A stretch of 64,000 nt of DNA, taken from Mycobacterium scrofulaceum (GTDB lineage: Bacteria > Actinomycetota > Actinomycetes > Mycobacteriales > Mycobacteriaceae). Numbering within the stretch: the first letter of the stretch is position 1; each line of letters starts with the position of its first letter. The stretch covers positions 1-64,000 of the forward strand of contig NZ_LZJW01000012.1 of the NCBI RefSeq assembly GCF_001667885.1, read 5' to 3'. Both the position numbers and the translations under genes were made by a program. The notes under the pieces are model-generated. The model had not been told where the DNA came from. It ran no database searches and worked only from the letters and a program-made list of their open reading frames with translations. Below are positions 10,585 to 20,823 of the stretch, in pieces.

Positions 10585-11487
10585 CTATGCGCGAATTGAG
10601 AATTGGACCACTGCGGGCTCGCCCGGCACTGCGCAGCGGTAGCCGCCGCGGCGCAGCGCGTCGGTCGGCGCGGTCATCGGCTCGAAGCAGACGATCCGTT
10701 TCGCGGGGTCGTCGCCGGTGGGCGCGAAGATCTGGGTCGCGGGGTAGCCGCGTTCGAAGTGCACCTCGATGCGGCGCCCGCCGCCCGAGACCGCGAACAC
10801 CGCACCGTCGGGCACCTCATCGTAGGCGTCGTCGAAAGCCTTGTCGCCCAAGGGTTCCGACAGTGCCGCCTGGGCTTCGGATTCGCCGGTGGGTAGCCCA
10901 ACCTTGTCGAGGAGCAGGTGTCGCAGCGGCGGCGCCTCGATCACCCACTCGGCGCGCGGCACGTCGGGCAGCTGCAGGTAGGGGTGAAAGCCGAAGCACA
11001 GCGGGACGTCGCTTGAGCCGGTGGCCGTCACCGTGGTGCGCACCGTCAGCGTCCGCTCGGCCAGACGCACCGCCACCGTCAGCACATGCGGGTACGGAAA
11101 GCTGGCCAGCAATCGCGGATCTGCGGCGAAGTCCAACTCGGCCACCAATTCATCGGCCGACTCGGCCGTCACCCGCCAGCCCGGGTAGGCGGCCAGCACC
11201 CCGTGGATCGGCAAGCCGTTGGGATCGGCACGGACGCCGTTTTCGCCCGGTGTCAGCGTCGCCGTCACGCCTTGCGCGGTATAGCTGTTGGCGCCCAGCC
11301 GGTTTGCCCAGGGATACAGGATCGGGATCCCCATCGTCTTGCCGTCGGCCACGTAGGCGTCCAGCCCGCGCCGTTGCCCCAATAGCTCCACGCCGGCATC
11401 GCTCAGCGACGTGCCGATCATGCCCGCCTCGGGCACGAATTCCGCAACCAGGGATGACGCCTGGTCGCGCAGGGTGACGACGCGCAT
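10585..11487 (-). CDS. Aldose 1-epimerase (mutarotase) family protein
   Basis: 300-aa GalM-like enzyme, expected to interconvert a- and b-anomers of a hexose or a phosphosugar. Family features include the early PWANRL motif, HG in LPIHGVLA, and the FHPYLQLP motif with its conserved His. The C-terminal part has FEPMTAPTDALRRGG, in which the Glu is the likely catalytic base. The start is at ATG 11487, preceded by GGAGG. A longer frame continues upstream but only as the antisense of the flavohaemoglobin gene. It lies 2 nt downstream of the flavohaemoglobin stop and is thus co-transcribed with it. Its exact sugar is unknown. Confidence 0.85.
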   Translation of the reverse strand: MRVVTLRDQASSLVAEFVPEAGMIGTSLSDAGVELLGQRRGLDAYVADGKTMGIPILYPWANRLGANSYTAQGVTATLTPGENGVRADPNGLPIHGVLAAYPGWRVTAESADELVAELDFAADPRLLASFPYPHVLTVAVRLAERTLTVRTTVTATGSSDVPLCFGFHPYLQLPDVPRAEWVIEAPPLRHLLLDKVGLPTGESEAQAALSEPLGDKAFDDAYDEVPDGAVFAVSGGGRRIEVHFERGYPATQIFAPTGDDPAKRIVCFEPMTAPTDALRRGGYRCAVPGEPAVVQFSIRA

Positions 11488-11489
11488 GC

Positions 11490-12662
11490 CTACCTCCACA
11501 GTGGGTCGTGCTGAATGCGTTCCGGTGGAGCGCCTTTGGCGATCAGGGCGGCTTTGGTGGCCCGCACCATCGAGGGGCCGCCGCAGATCAGGATCTGCCG
11601 GTCGCCCCACCCGCCGTACTTGGTCACCACGTCGGGGAGCCGGCCGGTTTGGCGCACGTGCAGCCCGCGCGGCGGCGTGCAGTCGGGATAGTCGGCGGCC
11701 CACGCCGGGTCGGCGCTGTACTCGGACACCGGGGAGACCGACAGCCACGGATTGTGCGAGGCGACCTGCCACAGGGTCGGCAGGTCGTAGAGTTCGCAGC
11801 GGTAGCGCGCGCCGAAGAACAGGTGCACCCGCGGGTTGTCCGCGAACCGGCACAGGTCCATGATCAGCGCCCGCAGCGGCGCCAGGCCGGTGCTGCCGGC
11901 GACCATCAGCACGTCGCCGCCATCCCGGTCGACCCGCAGCCCGCCGTGCGGGCTGGACATCCGCCACCGATCGCCGGGCCGCGTTTCGTTGACGATGGCG
12001 GTGCTGACCAGGCCGCCGGGCACCACCCGGACATGAAACTCGATGCCGCCGCCCGGGTCCGCCGGGATGGCGGGGGACAGGTAGCGCCAGCGGCGCGGGC
12101 ATTGCGGGACGTGGACGTTGACGTATTGGCCGGCGTGATAGTCCATCGGGCGGTCGAGCTGCAGCCGGACGACGGCGAGGTCGCGGGACACCCGCATGTG
12201 CTCGAGGACGGTCCCATCCCACCAGGCCGGGCCCTCCTCGGCGTCGGCCGCGCCCCGCATCACCCCGGTGATCAGGTTGAGCGACTGGGTGGCGGCCTCG
12301 TCCACGGCGTCGGTCCAGGCGTCGCCGAGGTGGGTCCGCAGCGACGAGAACAACGCCAGGCGCAACGTGTCGTAATGCTGGGGCAGCACCCCGTATTTGC
12401 GGTGATCCCGGCCGAGTTGGGCGAGGAAGGCCACCGGTTCCTGCGCGCGCTGGTCGACGAGTTCGCCGTACACCCAGCGTAGGGCGTGCGCGAAAGCGGT
12501 GCGCTGATCACCCATTTCGGGGGGGAACAGGTCCCGCACCGAGACGTCGAGGCCGAACCAATGGGTGTAGAACCGCCGGACCAGCTCGTTGTCGGGCCCG
12601 GACTCGTCCTGCGCGAACGCGTCGCGCAGCAACCGCAACGCGTCGGTGTCCTCGAGCCCCAC
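11490..12662 (-). CDS. Type II flavohaemoglobin (Rv0385-like)
   Basis: 390 aa, the same length as Rv0385 of M. tuberculosis, which has been described as a type II flavohaemoglobin acting against oxidative stress. The N-terminal globin domain (about 1-150) has a B-helix Tyr in RRFYTHWF and the likely proximal His in LGRDHRKYG. The FAD domain carries RWRYLSPA. The NAD(P) domain starts at GSTGLAPLRAL, with CGGPSMVRATK near the end. The GTG at 12662 is chosen because it reproduces the family length. The open frame before it only mirrors the neighbouring membrane gene. It sits in an operon after the TetR-controlled membrane protein (11-nt gap) and before the mutarotase. Confidence 0.85.
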   Translation of the reverse strand: MGLEDTDALRLLRDAFAQDESGPDNELVRRFYTHWFGLDVSVRDLFPPEMGDQRTAFAHALRWVYGELVDQRAQEPVAFLAQLGRDHRKYGVLPQHYDTLRLALFSSLRTHLGDAWTDAVDEAATQSLNLITGVMRGAADAEEGPAWWDGTVLEHMRVSRDLAVVRLQLDRPMDYHAGQYVNVHVPQCPRRWRYLSPAIPADPGGGIEFHVRVVPGGLVSTAIVNETRPGDRWRMSSPHGGLRVDRDGGDVLMVAGSTGLAPLRALIMDLCRFADNPRVHLFFGARYRCELYDLPTLWQVASHNPWLSVSPVSEYSADPAWAADYPDCTPPRGLHVRQTGRLPDVVTKYGGWGDRQILICGGPSMVRATKAALIAKGAPPERIQHDPLWR

Positions 12663-12673
12663 GGGGCCCGATT

Positions 12674-13666
12674 CTAGGCTCGCCGCGCGCCGGCAATCCC
12701 GATCAGCACGGCCGCGACGGCCACCCAGCAGCACAACACCAGGCCGGCGGTCGTCGCCCCGGCGCCAGAGAAGTACGCCGTCGAACGCAACAGTGTGGCG
12801 TTTGCCCCCTGCGGCAACAGTTGCCCCAGCGTGCCCCACCCGGATGGCAGCATCTCCGGGGCGCTCATCAGGCCGGACAGCGGGTTGCCCAGCAGCATCG
12901 ACACCGCTACCGCGCCACTCAGGCCCACCCGGCCGAACAGCGAGCCCAGCGCCAGCGTCGGCAGCGCCATCGCCAGCGTGCCCAGGGTGAGTCCGGCGGC
13001 CACGCCCCAGAAATTCTGGTCGACCGACCCGAGCACGTAGCGCAGCAGCACGGCGATCGTCACCGCGGCGCTGGCCGAAAATGCCGTTGCGACGGCGCAA
13101 TTCAGCCACGGCCGGCGGGGGAAGGCCAGCAGCAGCACGATGGCGGGCAGGATTCCGGCCAGGGTGATCGGCAGCGTGGAGGCGGCCAGGCCGGCACCGC
13201 GCGGATCGTCGGCGGGCAGCGGGGCGAGGTCTTCGGTGCGTAGCGGCGCGCCGGTGCGTTGCGCGACGCGGTCGCCGATCTGGGTCAGCAGTTGGGCCAC
13301 GGCCGGGCTCGCTCCGGACGCGAGCAGCAGTGTGGGGCCGTTGGGGGTCACCACCAGGCCGCCGTAGCCGTCGCGGTTGCGGATCGCCGACCGCAACGCG
13401 GCCTCGTCCGGGTACGTGGTCACGGCGAAGCCGCCCGGGGCGGCGGTGTCCAGCTGGCTGCTGATCAGCCCGGTCACGAAACCGGGGCCCACCAGGCCGA
13501 TCGGTATGTGGTGCGGCTTGGAGCGCGCCGCCGGCAGCGCGAAGGCGACGCAGATGATGGCCACCGCGACCGTCATCGCCGCAACGATGCCGGTGGCGCG
13601 GAACAGGGGTAGTGGCGGGCGGCGGTGAACGGGCCGGCCGCGCTGGTGGAGCGACTGCGTGATCAT
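12674..13666 (-). CDS. Membrane protein resembling ABC-2/YhgE-Pip (DUF3533-like) exporters
   Basis: 330-aa membrane protein with one N-terminal transmembrane helix (about residues 25-47). An extracytoplasmic domain of about 120 residues follows (IPIGLVGPGF through VAQLLTQIG). Five or six more helices form the C-terminal half. This topology is shared with ABC-2-type permeases and YhgE/Pip or DUF3533 proteins, but no ATPase gene is adjacent. The start at ATG 13666 (MITQSL) is preferred because the upstream ATG at 13684 falls inside the operator. It diverges from a TetR gene across a short promoter region and heads the flavohaemoglobin/mutarotase operon. Transported substrate unknown. Confidence 0.7.
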   Translation of the reverse strand: MITQSLHQRGRPVHRRPPLPLFRATGIVAAMTVAVAIICVAFALPAARSKPHHIPIGLVGPGFVTGLISSQLDTAAPGGFAVTTYPDEAALRSAIRNRDGYGGLVVTPNGPTLLLASGASPAVAQLLTQIGDRVAQRTGAPLRTEDLAPLPADDPRGAGLAASTLPITLAGILPAIVLLLAFPRRPWLNCAVATAFSASAAVTIAVLLRYVLGSVDQNFWGVAAGLTLGTLAMALPTLALGSLFGRVGLSGAVAVSMLLGNPLSGLMSAPEMLPSGWGTLGQLLPQGANATLLRSTAYFSGAGATTAGLVLCCWVAVAAVLIGIAGARRA

Positions 13667-13678
13667 GCGCGACACCCT

Positions 13679-13696
13679 TTTCATCGGTCGATGAAA
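13679..13696. promoter_or_regulatory. TetR operator O1
   Basis: TTTCATCGGTCGATGAAA is an 8-bp perfect inverted repeat around a GT centre, 12 bp before the membrane-protein start. It shares the pattern TTTCAWCRGWCRATGAAA with the second site at 13732. Two copies flanking a divergent TetR promoter region strongly suggest the operator. Confidence 0.8.
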
Positions 13697-13731
13697 TATG
13701 ACGTCCGCAGCGTATCCGGGCGGTTCAATAT

Positions 13732-13749
13732 TTTCAACAGACAATGAAA
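13732..13749. promoter_or_regulatory. TetR operator O2
   Basis: TTTCAACAGACAATGAAA has the same 18-bp length and TTTCA-N8-TGAAA frame as O1. It lies 3 bp before the TetR gene's -10, so binding would block the regulator's own promoter. Confidence 0.75.
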
Positions 13750-13752
13750 TGA

Positions 13753-13758
13753 TACCGT
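13753..13758 (+). promoter_or_regulatory. -10 box of a leaderless TetR transcript
   Basis: TACCGT followed by 6 nt and then the ATG at 13765. In mycobacteria TANNNT placed 6-7 nt before a start codon marks a leaderless transcript. Confidence 0.55.
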
Positions 13759-13764
13759 CGTCGT

Positions 13765-14418
13765 ATGCCGTCACCAGCGACTTCTACGGCCGCCGCCCGT
13801 AAGCGCAGGGGTCGCCGCCAGGGCGAACCGGTCTCGAAGGACGCGGTGCTCCGCGCGGCCAAGCAGCGGTTCGCCGCGCAGGGCTTCGAGAAGACGACGT
13901 TGCGTCAGATCGCCGACGACGCCCACGTGGACGCCGCGATGGTGCTGTACCTGTTCGGGTCGAAGGCCGAGCTGTTTCGTGAATCGATGCGGCTGATCCT
14001 GGACGGCGGGGTGCTGGTCGCCGCGATGACCGACGGCCCCCGCGAGGATGTCGGCGAGCGGTTGGTGCGGGCCTACCTGGCGATCTGGGAAGAGTCGGAG
14101 ACCGGCCCGACCATGGTCGCCATGCTGCACTCGGCGATGCTGAATTCCGATGCGTACGAGGCCTTCCGCGACTTCATGCGCGGTTACGTGATGGCCGCCA
14201 TCTCCGGCGTCCTGGGCGAGGGGCCCGACACCGTGCTGCGGGCGAACCTGGCCGGCACCAACCTGGTGGGCACGGCGTTGTTCCGCTACGTGATGAAGGT
14301 GGGTCCGCTGGCCGAGCTTCGCACCGACGAGGTCGTCGGGCTGATCGCGCCGAGCGTGCAGCGCTACCTGACGGCGGATCCGGACGAACTCGGCCTGCCT
14401 GCGGCCTACCGCCCGTAA
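13765..14418 (+). CDS. TetR-family transcriptional regulator
   Basis: 217-aa repressor. A basic N-terminal extension (about 1-25) precedes the helix-turn-helix (about 28-70), with RFAAQGFEKTTLRQIADDA and the recognition helix VDAAMVLYLFGSKAELF. The C-terminal ligand domain is all-helical with a TetR_C-like end (RYLTADPDELGLP). It is divergent from the membrane protein/flavohaemoglobin/mutarotase operon, and two matching 18-bp operators lie in the intervening region. It most likely represses both itself and that operon. The inducer is unknown. Confidence 0.88.
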   Translation: MPSPATSTAAARKRRGRRQGEPVSKDAVLRAAKQRFAAQGFEKTTLRQIADDAHVDAAMVLYLFGSKAELFRESMRLILDGGVLVAAMTDGPREDVGERLVRAYLAIWEESETGPTMVAMLHSAMLNSDAYEAFRDFMRGYVMAAISGVLGEGPDTVLRANLAGTNLVGTALFRYVMKVGPLAELRTDEVVGLIAPSVQRYLTADPDELGLPAAYRP

Positions 14419-14425
14419 CGGGCGC

Positions 14426-14851
14426 TCAGCCCTGCTTGACGGTGTTGGCCGTCCCGGCGTTGGCGACGTTCGGTGAGCCCCAGTGGTATGTCACCGCGTT
14501 GCTGGTTCCGGAGGTGCTCACCGCGTCCGCGCTGTCGACCGCGACGCGGTTGCTGTTGCCGGAGACGCTGACGCTGGTGCAGTGGCCGGTGACCGTGACC
14601 GTGTTCGTCTGGCCGCTGACCGAGAGGTAGCCGCCCTGACAGCGGACGGTCTTCGTGGTGCCGGTGCCGTTGACCTGCAGCGTTCCCGCCTGCGGCACGG
14701 TCGCCGACGGCCCGTCGGCGCCGAGGTCGGTGCGGAATGCCGCGACGGCCAGTCCCGCCAGCGCCAGCCCGCCGACCACGATGGCGAGCCGCAAGGCGCC
14801 GGGAAGCCGGCGCGGGCGGGCTTCTTCCTGAGGCTGTGCTGTCTGCGTCAT
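14426..14851 (-). CDS. DUF3060 membrane-anchored or exported protein
   Basis: 141-aa protein with a short charged N-terminus, one hydrophobic helix (about residues 25-45, [18 protein letters not shown]) and an extracytoplasmic domain of Ser/Thr/Asn/Val-rich repeats. Examples are [18 protein letters not shown] and [10 protein letters not shown]. This is the b-rich pattern of DUF3060 proteins, whose function is not known. Two cysteines (RCQGG and GHCTS) could form a disulfide. The start at 14851 has GGGAG upstream. It diverges from clpB, and the clpB HAIR lies about 47 bp upstream of this start. Whether HspR also affects it is open. Confidence 0.75.
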   Translation of the reverse strand: MTQTAQPQEEARPRRLPGALRLAIVVGGLALAGLAVAAFRTDLGADGPSATVPQAGTLQVNGTGTTKTVRCQGGYLSVSGQTNTVTVTGHCTSVSVSGNSNRVAVDSADAVSTSGTSNAVTYHWGSPNVANAGTANTVKQG

Positions 14852-14897
14852 CGTCTCCCGGGTACCCCGTGCGGCGTATTGCCCAAAACACGCTAGA

Positions 14898-14918
14898 GTT
14901 GAGCGGAACAGACTCAAC
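14898..14918. promoter_or_regulatory. HAIR operator (HspR site) upstream of clpB
   Basis: GTTGAGC-N7-ACTCAAC, a 21-bp HAIR with exact 7-nt spacing. The symmetric G and C at the outer ends make its two arms mirror each other more closely than those of either dnaK site. Confidence 0.88.
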
Positions 14919-14930
14919 CTTGACGACGTT
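14905..14930 (+). promoter_or_regulatory. SigH-type promoter of clpB
   Basis: GGAACA (14905-14910), 16 nt, CGTT (14927-14930). The -35 lies wholly within the HAIR spacer, so HspR and SigH holoenzyme should exclude each other. The layout repeats the dnaK GGAACA-N16-CGTT promoter exactly. Confidence 0.7.
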
Positions 14931-14976
14931 GAACAACGCGACAAGCATTTTCCCTACTTATGCGAACGGAGGCGTC

Positions 14977-17523
<2,547 letters not shown>

Positions 17524-17569
17524 CCCCGAAAGGGGGACCATCCCGAGGGGCGGACATTACGTCCTTTGG

Positions 17570-17614
17570 GTGGCGACCCGCTTCGCCCGGCTACGCCGCG
17601 CTCGCGGTCGCCAC
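17570..17614. repeat. Hairpin-forming intergenic repeat after clpB
   Basis: GTGGCGACC (17570-17578) pairs with GGTCGCCAC (17606-17614) around a GC-rich loop. Over about 45 nt this element matches the reverse complement of the 54-bp tandem unit at 49089, with around seven or eight differences, so it belongs to a dispersed family. No U-tract follows, but it could still act as a mycobacterial terminator between clpB and ttfA. Confidence 0.6.
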
Positions 17615-17667
17615 GCTGTGATTGGGTTGTGACCGACCGGACTTCTTTATTCCGGAGCAAATGCGGA

Positions 17668-17673
17668 TACCCT
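17668..17673 (+). promoter_or_regulatory. -10 box of a leaderless ttfA transcript
   Basis: TACCCT, 7 nt, then the ATG at 17681, with no Shine-Dalgarno sequence. This is typical of a mycobacterial leaderless promoter. Confidence 0.55.
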
Positions 17674-17680
17674 GTGTGGG

Positions 17681-18541
17681 ATGGTCCCCCTTTGGTTCAC
17701 GCTCTCCGCGCTGTGCTTCGTCGGCGCGGGCGTGTTGCTGTACGTCGACCTCGATCGACGCCGCGGCCGCAGCAGGCGCCGCAAATCCTGGGCGCGGTCG
17801 CACGGGTTCGACTACGAGCGGGAATCGACCGACATCCTCAAGCGCTGGAAGCGCGGCGTGATCTCGACGGTGGGCGACATCGCGGCCGAAAACGTCGTGC
17901 TCGGTCAGATCCGCGGCGAGGCCGTGTACATCTTCGACCTCGAGGAAGTCGCCACCGTGATCGCCCTGCACCGCAAGGTGGGCACCAACGTCGTGGTGGA
18001 CCTGCGGCTCAAGGGCCTCAAAGAGCCACGGGAGAGCGACATTTGGCTGCTGGGCGCGATCGGCCCCCGGATGGTGTACTCCACGAACCTGGACGCCGCG
18101 CGGCGGGCGTGCGACCGCCGCATGGTCACCTTCGCGCACACCGCGCCGGACTCCGCCGAGATCATGTGGAACGAGCAGAACTGGACGCTCGTCGCCATGC
18201 CGATCACCAGCACCCGCACCCAGTGGGACGAGGGCCTGCGCACCGTGCGCCAGTTCAACGACCTGTTGCGGGTGCTGCCGCCGCTGCCGGAGGAGACCCA
18301 GCAGGAGGCGGGCGCACCCGCGGGGGTGCGCAGCGCGTCGCCGAGCCGCCCGCTGGCACCCGCAGGCCGGGCCGAGTTGCCGCCCCGGCGCCCGCAGCAA
18401 GACGTGACGGGACTGCTGGGTGACGCGTCCGCGCGCCGGCCGGCCGAGCCGATCCGCCGGGAGCAGCGCGGCCCGGACGCCGTTCGCCGGCCGCCGCCGG
18501 CGGGGCGCAACGGCCACCAGGCCAGCAACTATCAGCACTGA
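17681..18541 (+). CDS. ttfA: Trehalose monomycolate transport factor TtfA
   Basis: 286-aa membrane-anchored protein homologous to Rv0383c (about 284 aa). Rv0383c has been named TtfA as an essential partner of MmpL3 in moving trehalose monomycolate to the periplasm. One N-terminal transmembrane helix (about 4-22) is followed by a basic patch ([12 protein letters not shown]). A folded cytoplasmic domain spans about 35-200. The C-terminal third is proline-, Ala- and Arg-rich and looks disordered. Its place directly downstream of clpB and upstream of pyrE matches H37Rv. The functional assignment rests on recognition of this neighbourhood and the protein pattern. Confidence 0.82.
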   Translation: MVPLWFTLSALCFVGAGVLLYVDLDRRRGRSRRRKSWARSHGFDYERESTDILKRWKRGVISTVGDIAAENVVLGQIRGEAVYIFDLEEVATVIALHRKVGTNVVVDLRLKGLKEPRESDIWLLGAIGPRMVYSTNLDAARRACDRRMVTFAHTAPDSAEIMWNEQNWTLVAMPITSTRTQWDEGLRTVRQFNDLLRVLPPLPEETQQEAGAPAGVRSASPSRPLAPAGRAELPPRRPQQDVTGLLGDASARRPAEPIRREQRGPDAVRRPPPAGRNGHQASNYQH

Positions 18542-18582
18542 CGGCGCGCCGGGCGCCGGGAGGGCGGCGCGGCCGCCGTCAT

Positions 18583-18588
18583 TAGGAT
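18583..18588 (+). promoter_or_regulatory. -10 box deciding the SDR start
   Basis: TAGGAT, 7 nt, ATG 18596. It overlaps the alternative ATG at 18587, so the leaderless start at 18596 is favoured. Confidence 0.5.
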
Positions 18589-18595
18589 GTCGCTC

Positions 18596-19369
18596 ATGCC
18601 TCGTCCCGTAGCCCTGATCACCGGGCCTACCTCCGGAATCGGCGCCGGCTACGCGCGACGCTATGCCAACGACGGCTACGACCTGGTCTTGGTCGCCCGC
18701 GACGCCGACCGGCTGACGGATCTCGCCGGCGAACTGGGTGGCCGGGCCGGCAACGTCGAGGTGCTGCCCGCCGACCTGGCCGACGCCGCCGGCCGCGACA
18801 AGGTGTGCGAACGCCTGTCCCGCGGGGTGCGGGTCCTGGTGAACAACGCCGGCTTCGGCACCTCCGGCGACTTCTGGACGGCCGACCCCAAGCTGCTGCA
18901 GTCCCAGCTCGACGTCAACGTCACCGCGGTCATGCACCTCACCCGGGCTGCGCTGCCGGCGATGCTCGGCGCCGGCGCCGGCACCGTCATCAACATCGCC
19001 AGCGTGGCCGGGCTGGTGCCCGGCCGCGGATCGACGTACTCCGCGTCCAAGGCGTGGGTGATCTCGTTCAGCGAGGGCCTGTCCGTCGGCCTCCAGGGCA
19101 CCGGCGTCGGAGTGCACGCCGTGTGTCCGGGCTACGTGCACACCGAGTTCCACGCCCGCGCCGGGATCGACATGGCCAAGTCGCCGTCGTTCATGTGGCT
19201 CGAGGTGGACGACGTGGTGAACCAGAGCCTGGCCGACATCGCGCGCGGCAAGGTGATCAGCATCCCCGGCCTGCAATACAAGACCCTCATCGCCGTCGAG
19301 CGGATGATTCCGCGGACCCTGATGCGGGCCGTGACCAAGCGAATCGGCGGTGGCCGTGGCCGGACCTGA
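18596..19369 (+). CDS. Short-chain dehydrogenase/reductase
   Basis: 257-aa classical-type SDR of unknown substrate. The cofactor motif is TGPTSGIGAGYA (TGxxxGIG) and the Asn in NNAGFG is present. The catalytic triad is seen as Ser in NIASVAG and Tyr/Lys in YSASK. A hydrophobic, basic C-terminus (RMIPRTLMRAVTKRIGGG) resembles YqjQ/DltE-type membrane-associated SDRs. It sits between ttfA and pyrE, and its end overlaps the pyrE start by 14 nt. It has no counterpart that I recall in the H37Rv Rv0382c-Rv0383c interval. Confidence 0.83.
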   Translation: MPRPVALITGPTSGIGAGYARRYANDGYDLVLVARDADRLTDLAGELGGRAGNVEVLPADLADAAGRDKVCERLSRGVRVLVNNAGFGTSGDFWTADPKLLQSQLDVNVTAVMHLTRAALPAMLGAGAGTVINIASVAGLVPGRGSTYSASKAWVISFSEGLSVGLQGTGVGVHAVCPGYVHTEFHARAGIDMAKSPSFMWLEVDDVVNQSLADIARGKVISIPGLQYKTLIAVERMIPRTLMRAVTKRIGGGRGRT

Positions 19370-19910
19370 CGCACACATTGACCTGCGCGACGAGCTGGCC
19401 GATCTGGTGCGCCGGCTGTCGGTGGTGCACGGCAAGGTGACGCTGTCGTCGGGCAAGGAGGCCGACTACTACGTCGACCTGCGCCGCGCGACCCTGCACC
19501 ACCGGGCGTCGGCCCTGATCGGCACGCTGATGCGCGACCTCACCCGCGACTGGGATTACGCGGTGGTCGGCGGCCTCACCCTGGGCGCCGACCCGGTCGC
19601 CACCGCCGTCATGCACGCGCCGGGACGCCCGATCGACGCGTTCGTGGTGCGCAAGTCGGCGAAAACCCATGGGCTGCAACGCCTTATCGAGGGCTCCGAG
19701 GTCGCCGGCAAGCGGGTGCTGGTCGTGGAGGACACCAGCACCACGGGCGCGTCGGCGCTGACCGCGGTGCGCGCCGTCCAAGAGGCCGGCGGACACGTGG
19801 TCGGCGTGGCCACGGTGGTGGACCGCTCCACCGGCGCGGCCGAGGCCATCGAGGCCGAGGGTCTGCCGTACCGCAGCGTGCTGGGCCTCGCCGATCTGGG
19901 GCTGGGCTAG
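19356..19910 (+). CDS. pyrE: Orotate phosphoribosyltransferase PyrE
   Basis: 184-aa enzyme converting orotate and PRPP to orotidine 5'-phosphate in pyrimidine synthesis (Rv0382c family). The PRPP loop is VLVVEDTSTTGASAL. KVTLSSGKEADYYVDLR binds orotate and the dimer Lys lies in VVRKSAK. The start at GTG 19356 (MAGPD) is preferred over GTG 19350 because M. tuberculosis PyrE also begins MAGPD. It overlaps the SDR gene by 14 nt, which suggests translational coupling. Confidence 0.93.
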   Translation: MAGPDAHIDLRDELADLVRRLSVVHGKVTLSSGKEADYYVDLRRATLHHRASALIGTLMRDLTRDWDYAVVGGLTLGADPVATAVMHAPGRPIDAFVVRKSAKTHGLQRLIEGSEVAGKRVLVVEDTSTTGASALTAVRAVQEAGGHVVGVATVVDRSTGAAEAIEAEGLPYRSVLGLADLGLG

Positions 19911-19923
19911 GCCCGTCACCGCT

Positions 19924-20823
19924 GTGCGCACCTTCCTCGCGATAGCGGCCTGCGTGCTGGCCCTCCTGACGGGCTGTTCGGGCCCCGGCCAGCCGGTCCG
20001 TCCCTATGGCGCCCAGGGCGCGCGGTTCGGGGAATCGCTGTCGCTGCTGGGCTGGAACATGGCGGTGTCGAACCTGCGCTGGGACGGCGACTACGTGCTG
20101 ATCGACGTCGACGCCTCCGCGGCCAACCCGCAGGCGCCGCACGCCAAACCCGAGGACATTCGGTTCGGCCTCTACGGCGCGCTGTCGCACCCGATGGAGT
20201 CCAACGGGCTCGGCAGTTGCGACCGCCCGACCGGCAAGGCGCCCGACGTCCACTCGCCGCTGTCGGCTTCCGGCGACCGGCTCTCCGGGACGGTTTGCCT
20301 TGGGCCGCTTAAGGATCGCAGCCAGGTCCGCGGCGTGTACACGTACTCGCCGCGCGACCGGATCCCCAACAGCTCGGCCGCCTACCCGGCGGCGTTCCCG
20401 GTGGGACTGATGCCCACCAACGCCAACGACACCGGCCTGTCGGTCAAGACCGTCAGCCTGTCCGCCTGGCGCGCCGACGGCGCCCCGGTGACCAAGGCGC
20501 AGCTCGGCGACCCCGCGGCGTTCAGCGGCAGCGGCTACATGCTGCTGGGCCTGGAGGCCGACGGGCTCGCCGCCCGGTATCGCGACGAATCGGCCCGCCG
20601 CGGCGGCCCGCTGATGCTGCTCGCGTCCCCGACCCTGCCCGGCGCCGGGCTGAACCCGGCCTGCACGGCGTACGGGTCGTCGGTGCTGATCCTGCCCGAC
20701 GCCTCGCTGGACGCGGTGCACGTCAGCGCGTCGCTGTGCACGCAGGGCGAGATCAACGAGGCGTTGCTCTACGCGACGGTGGCGGTCGACGGCACGCACG
20801 CCGGGGTGTGGACGCCGCGATGA
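19924..20823 (+). CDS. Lipoprotein of unknown function (Rv0381c-like)
   Basis: 299-aa exported protein. The signal peptide ends in the lipobox LLTGC, so Cys18 should be lipidated and the protein anchored to the outer face of the membrane. The mature part is b-rich with four more cysteines (GSCDRP, GTVCLG, NPACTA, SLCTQ). Those could form two disulfides. No enzymatic motif is visible. It lies 13 nt after pyrE, and its stop overlaps the methyltransferase ATG by 4 nt, as in the H37Rv Rv0380c-Rv0382c block. Confidence 0.75.
   Translation: MRTFLAIAACVLALLTGCSGPGQPVRPYGAQGARFGESLSLLGWNMAVSNLRWDGDYVLIDVDASAANPQAPHAKPEDIRFGLYGALSHPMESNGLGSCDRPTGKAPDVHSPLSASGDRLSGTVCLGPLKDRSQVRGVYTYSPRDRIPNSSAAYPAAFPVGLMPTNANDTGLSVKTVSLSAWRADGAPVTKAQLGDPAAFSGSGYMLLGLEADGLAARYRDESARRGGPLMLLASPTLPGAGLNPACTAYGSSVLILPDASLDAVHVSASLCTQGEINEALLYATVAVDGTHAGVWTPR

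Noticed and set aside
12674..13666. Complete ABC exporter
   Set aside because: The membrane protein has an ABC-2-like layout but no Walker-motif ATPase gene is next to it.
14737..14976. Longer N-terminus for ClpB
   Set aside because: It would run through the DUF3060 gene, the HAIR and the SigH promoter. GTG 14977 with GGAGG gives the conserved 848-aa protein.
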